A stretch of DNA of 32,478 nucleotides from Helicobacteraceae bacterium (GTDB taxonomy: Bacteria; Campylobacterota; Campylobacteria; Campylobacterales; SZUA-545), in assembly GCA_031268655.1 (NCBI GenBank), contig JAIRWX010000069.1, forward strand, positions 1-32,478, given 5' to 3'. The notes beneath the pieces are model-generated. The model was not told the DNA's origin. It was given only the letters and a program-made list of their open reading frames with translations, and searched no databases. A program made the translations under genes and the position numbers. This document shows positions 29,807 to 32,478 of the stretch, in pieces; the stretch's first letter is position 1, and the number at the start of each line of letters is the position of its first letter.

Positions 29807-30655
29807 TTAGCCGGTGGCAAGGGCTCCATTAAGGCAATCCGCAAGGGCACAGCCCATAAAAACCAGTTCCGGCTTTCCATATACCTTCTTTTGCTTATAT
29901 TCCAGGGCCGGATACAACTCTTTGATCCGCCTGACAAATATATTACGGGTTTCAGCCTTCCAAGTGTTCATATGATCCTGGTAAAGCCGGTATAAATCCC
30001 GGACCAGGACATAATCATCGGGGTTTCCGGTTATTTTCAGAGCCATTTTGGCAAAATTGTATATGGTGGGGTTCGCCTTTTTATGGGTTTCGGCGTATTC
30101 CATAAAATCATCATGGGTTTTGAATGACAAGGCACCCTTAATGGGGTTATCCGGTACATCCGGGGTATCAAAATTGAAGGCTAGGCGGCGGAATTCCCGG
30201 ACGGATATACGCCCTTCGTTAAGAATCATCCGTAATTCATGGATTCGGACAGTAGATGGTTCTTTCCAGGCTTCCTGTCCCAGCAGGGTATAGGTCCCGG
30301 TCTTGCGGATTGAAGGTATAACCTCCCCAGCTATCCATTTTTGGAAGGGCAAGGCGGCATCCTTATCGGACCGGGCCAGGAAGAAGTAAAGGCCCGGCTC
30401 TGATAGGCAAAGCATACTTTGGCTTTTTCTTGCCCTGGATGAGGGGTGAATCGGATTCACCTCAGATATAGGGGTCGGTATCGGATACCGACCCTTCCAT
30501 TCATCGGGAACATGGGCAAAAAGCCGGGCCGGATTGCTTGTCTTGGGATACCCCAAAACCCCGGCCACGTCCTTTCCTACCCACCAGGGTTCTCCATCCT
30601 TTATCACGGTACGAACTTCCCGGCCTTCATAGGTGAAATTTACCAGATCATTCAT
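29807..30655 (-). CDS. BRO family (Bro-N) phage antirepressor-like protein
   Basis: 'REVRTVIKDGEPWWVGKDVAGVLGYPKTSNPARLFAHVPDEWKG', 'LCLSEPGLYFFLARSDKDAALPFQKWIAGEVIPSIRKTG'. Confidence 0.93.
   Translation of the reverse strand: MNDLVNFTYEGREVRTVIKDGEPWWVGKDVAGVLGYPKTSNPARLFAHVPDEWKGRYPIPTPISEVNPIHPSSRARKSQSMLCLSEPGLYFFLARSDKDAALPFQKWIAGEVIPSIRKTGTYTLLGQEAWKEPSTVRIHELRMILNEGRISVREFRRLAFNFDTPDVPDNPIKGALSFKTHDDFMEYAETHKKANPTIYNFAKMALKITGNPDDYVLVRDLYRLYQDHMNTWKAETRNIFVRRIKELYPALEYKQKKVYGKPELVFMGCALADCLNGALATG
30445..30494. repeat. two adjacent perfect palindromes within the BRO gene
   Basis: GGTGAATC-G-GATTCACC (30445-30461) and GGGTCGGTATC-G-GATACCGACCC (30472-30494), centres 30 bp apart. Confidence 0.9.
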
Positions 30656-30706
30656 GCAAACCTCCTTATAGTTCTACCCGGCCCCATACCCAGGGAGGCG
30701 GCCTGA

Positions 30707-31096
30707 TTATGCCCGTTCTTCCGTTTTCCGCCTTTTTTCATCTTCCGGTACTTCCCCCCGCAGGGTTTGTTCATCGGACAAGAGCTTTTCCGTATATTCA
30801 ATAATCATCATCTGGGCTTTAGGGGAAAGCCGCCTGAAAAACCCAAGGAGCCGCCTTTCCCTTTCAGACAGCAGAGCCTCATCATCCATCATTTCACCCT
30901 TACCCTCACGGAGCCATTCCTCGTTTACCCCAAAGGTTAAGCAAATGAGATTGATTGTAGTCTCTGAAAAATTTGCCTTTCCTGCTTCAAACATAGAAAC
31001 ATGTTGGCTTGTAACCCCTATTTTTTGGGCAAATTTAGTCTGATTTAGCCCTAAATGCCTTCGAAGTGCCGTAATCCGGCTATTGATTGCTTCCAT
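30707..31096 (-). CDS. XRE/cI-like HTH transcriptional repressor
   Basis: 'ITALRRHLGLNQTKFAQKIGVTSQHVSMFEAGKANFSETTINLICLTFGVNEEWLREGKGEM'. Confidence 0.92.
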   Translation of the reverse strand: MEAINSRITALRRHLGLNQTKFAQKIGVTSQHVSMFEAGKANFSETTINLICLTFGVNEEWLREGKGEMMDDEALLSERERRLLGFFRRLSPKAQMMIIEYTEKLLSDEQTLRGEVPEDEKRRKTEERA

Positions 31097-31137
31097 AACT
31101 TCATTATCCTCTTAATCTACAAAAAAATCAAGAAAAA

Positions 31138-31203
31138 TGTAAATTACTTACAAAAGACCCTTGACTATGTAAATAATCTAAAGTATTATGTAGATAGTTT
31201 ACA
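31138..31203. promoter_or_regulatory. three operator-like 15-mers: TGTAAATTACTTACA (31138-31152), TGTAAATAATCTAAA (31168-31182), TGTAGATAGTTTACA (31189-31203)
   Basis: Shared TGTARAT...TTACA-type sequence in the divergent intergenic region between the repressor and the rightward gene. Confidence 0.75.
31161..31189 (+). promoter_or_regulatory. sigma70-type promoter TTGACT-N17-TATTAT driving the rightward phage-like operon
   Basis: -35 TTGACT 31161-31166, 17-nt spacer, -10 TATTAT 31184-31189; operator 2 in the spacer, operator 3 abutting the -10. Confidence 0.75.
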
Positions 31204-31219
31204 AATCAGGAGGCAAGCC

Positions 31220-31456
31220 ATGAAAATGACGGACAGGGAAAAGAGGCTTTTAGGGGCTTTTCACAAACTAGAAAACGAAAAAACCCAGGACGATGTTATC
31301 TACCAAACCGAGGCTATGGTCCGGGCGCAGGAAGCCCTTAAAGCGGATTACGGGCTTGTGGGGCCTGATGCGCCCCTTTTTAACGGAACGGGGGTCCTTA
31401 AAAGCCCCGCCTATGCCATATCCGGTCCCGGTCCGGCTATGGAGGCCCAGGCATGA
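31220..31456 (+). CDS. small phage-like hypothetical protein, first gene of rightward operon
   Basis: MKMTDREKRLLGAFHKLENEKTQDDV...; AGGAGG RBS; start revised from the ORF-track start to ATG 31220. Confidence 0.7.
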   Translation: MKMTDREKRLLGAFHKLENEKTQDDVIYQTEAMVRAQEALKADYGLVGPDAPLFNGTGVLKSPAYAISGPGPAMEAQA

Positions 31457-32232
31457 AAGGCCGGACAATCCTTCAGCGAATAGCCGATGCCCTTGAGGCC
31501 GCCGGTATTAGCGTTTCCGGCATTGAAACCTGGGCGATGGTAGATGGCAGGGTGATTCCCGTGTCCTTGCGGGTACATTTTCCGCATATTGAAAATGAGG
31601 CGGTGATCGATTTTATTGAAAACTACATCATCTTTGATAATTCTGCTTGCGAAGACGTGTCAGGCTTATATCAGGCTTACATACAAACTGTGGATGAAGG
31701 CAATTTTTGCGTAGGTCGGAAAAAGTTCATGCGAATTGTAAAAAAATATTTTCCCGAATGCAAGATTCGGGGGACGCATAAGCCAGATGGGAAAATAGCC
31801 CTTATATTTTCAGGTATACGGTTCAATGCCCCAATGGAAACCGAAACAGTGAAATCCTCGTGTGATAGACAAAAAGCCGAAGAAGCCCGAATAAGGAAAG
31901 AGGCAGAATCAGAGGCCATCGATAGAGTAGAATCGGTCCTAGACACCATAAACGCCAATAAATCCCCCGATGATCCCCCGGCGGTCAGGGACCCCTGCGG
32001 GGAATGCGCTAATCCCGATTGTTTTTATTGCTCATTAAAAGATGGTACGCCCATAAAACTGTATGATCCGAAAGAAGCCGCCGCCGCCATGATGGCCGGG
32101 CGGGTTTTGCAAAATGAAAAAAAGGAAAAATGTTTCTGGGAAAATGATGGATTCCGTTATGAAGCAAAGACGGGGATGCGTTTTGTTCTTGCTGATCTTT
32201 CCGGCCTGTATGAGGAGGCCCGGTATGTCTAA
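31453..32232 (+). CDS. phage/plasmid replication-associated protein with D5-C-terminal-like wHTH and Cys cluster
   Basis: 'LYQAYIQTVDEGNFCVGRKKFMRIVKKYFPECKIRGTHKPDGKIALIFSGIRF' resembles the wHTH of D5/P4 primases; 'CGECANPDCFYC' putative zinc ribbon; overlaps both neighbours. Confidence 0.55.
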   Translation: MKGRTILQRIADALEAAGISVSGIETWAMVDGRVIPVSLRVHFPHIENEAVIDFIENYIIFDNSACEDVSGLYQAYIQTVDEGNFCVGRKKFMRIVKKYFPECKIRGTHKPDGKIALIFSGIRFNAPMETETVKSSCDRQKAEEARIRKEAESEAIDRVESVLDTINANKSPDDPPAVRDPCGECANPDCFYCSLKDGTPIKLYDPKEAAAAMMAGRVLQNEKKEKCFWENDGFRYEAKTGMRFVLADLSGLYEEARYV

Positions 32233-32478
32233 AAACCTGATTGCCCTTCAGGACGGAATCATTGACCTTAGCGGAGACTTTATCTCCTATGATGCAGACC
32301 GGCTTTTATTAAATGGTAAGAAACTGCCCTATACGGTTAAGGATGTCATGGAAGCCCCGCCGCCGGTGGCTTTTATAAAATTCCTGGAATCAAACTTTGC
32401 GGACCCGAAAACGGCGGAATCTTTAATCTATTATCTTTCACTAATCCCGGCAATAGAAACGGGCTTCAAGTATGGCGG
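32225..32478 (+). CDS. D5/P4-family phage primase-helicase, truncated by right window edge
   Basis: ATG at 32225: 'MSKNLIALQDGIIDLSGDFISYDADRLLLNGKKLPYTVKDVMEAPPPVAFIKFLESNFADPKTAESLIYYLSLIPAIETGFKYGG', D5_N-like pattern just before the expected Walker A. Confidence 0.65.
   Translation, partial: MSKNLIALQDGIIDLSGDFISYDADRLLLNGKKLPYTVKDVMEAPPPVAFIKFLESNFADPKTAESLIYYLSLIPAIETGFKYG

Noticed and set aside
1-32478. CRISPR array or obvious toxin-antitoxin pair
   Set aside because: No regularly spaced repeat units and no recognisable Cas or TA pair found by eye on either strand.

Overview
The window has a Campylobacterota-like (epsilonproteobacterial) chromosomal backbone from about 250 to 29,080. 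It is followed by a compositionally different phage/plasmid-like block from about 29,200 to the right edge. Backbone genes, in order: tRNA-Leu(GAG), atpE, rpoN, lptB, tsaE, trpD, an S4-domain protein, a decayed low-GC restriction-modification-like island (DUF262/HNH pseudogene plus frameshifted EcoRI-type adenine methylase), tRNA-Asn(GTT), a stand-alone sigma-region-4-like miniprotein, an MCP, purL, an HtrA paralogue lacking its catalytic His and Ser, a GGDEF-EAL protein, a small membrane/coiled-coil protein, nth, a sensor histidine kinase, uvrB, hisH, rpmE, rsmI, rlmB, a RodZ-like protein, a periplasmic hypothetical, an aminotransferase, an oligopeptide-type SBP, a tiny degenerate GGDEF protein and a FIST-GGDEF-EAL protein. 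The right-hand block encodes DUF4236, a BRO-N antirepressor-like protein and an XRE repressor leftward. Rightward it encodes a small protein, a wHTH/Zn-Cys protein and a truncated D5/P4-type primase. Between the two arms is a cI/cro-like switch: three 15-bp operator-like sites around a near-consensus sigma70 promoter. The most interesting observations are: (1) the switch, including a shared 'RE(K/R)RLLG.F..L' peptide in the two divergently encoded proteins; (2) twin perfect palindromes centred 30 bp apart inside the BRO gene; (3) the HtrA pseudoprotease; (4) the decaying R-M-like island; (5) the abrupt loss of the GCGATCGC (HIP1-like) signature at the junction. All calls come from reading the sequence and the supplied ORFs; no database search was run.
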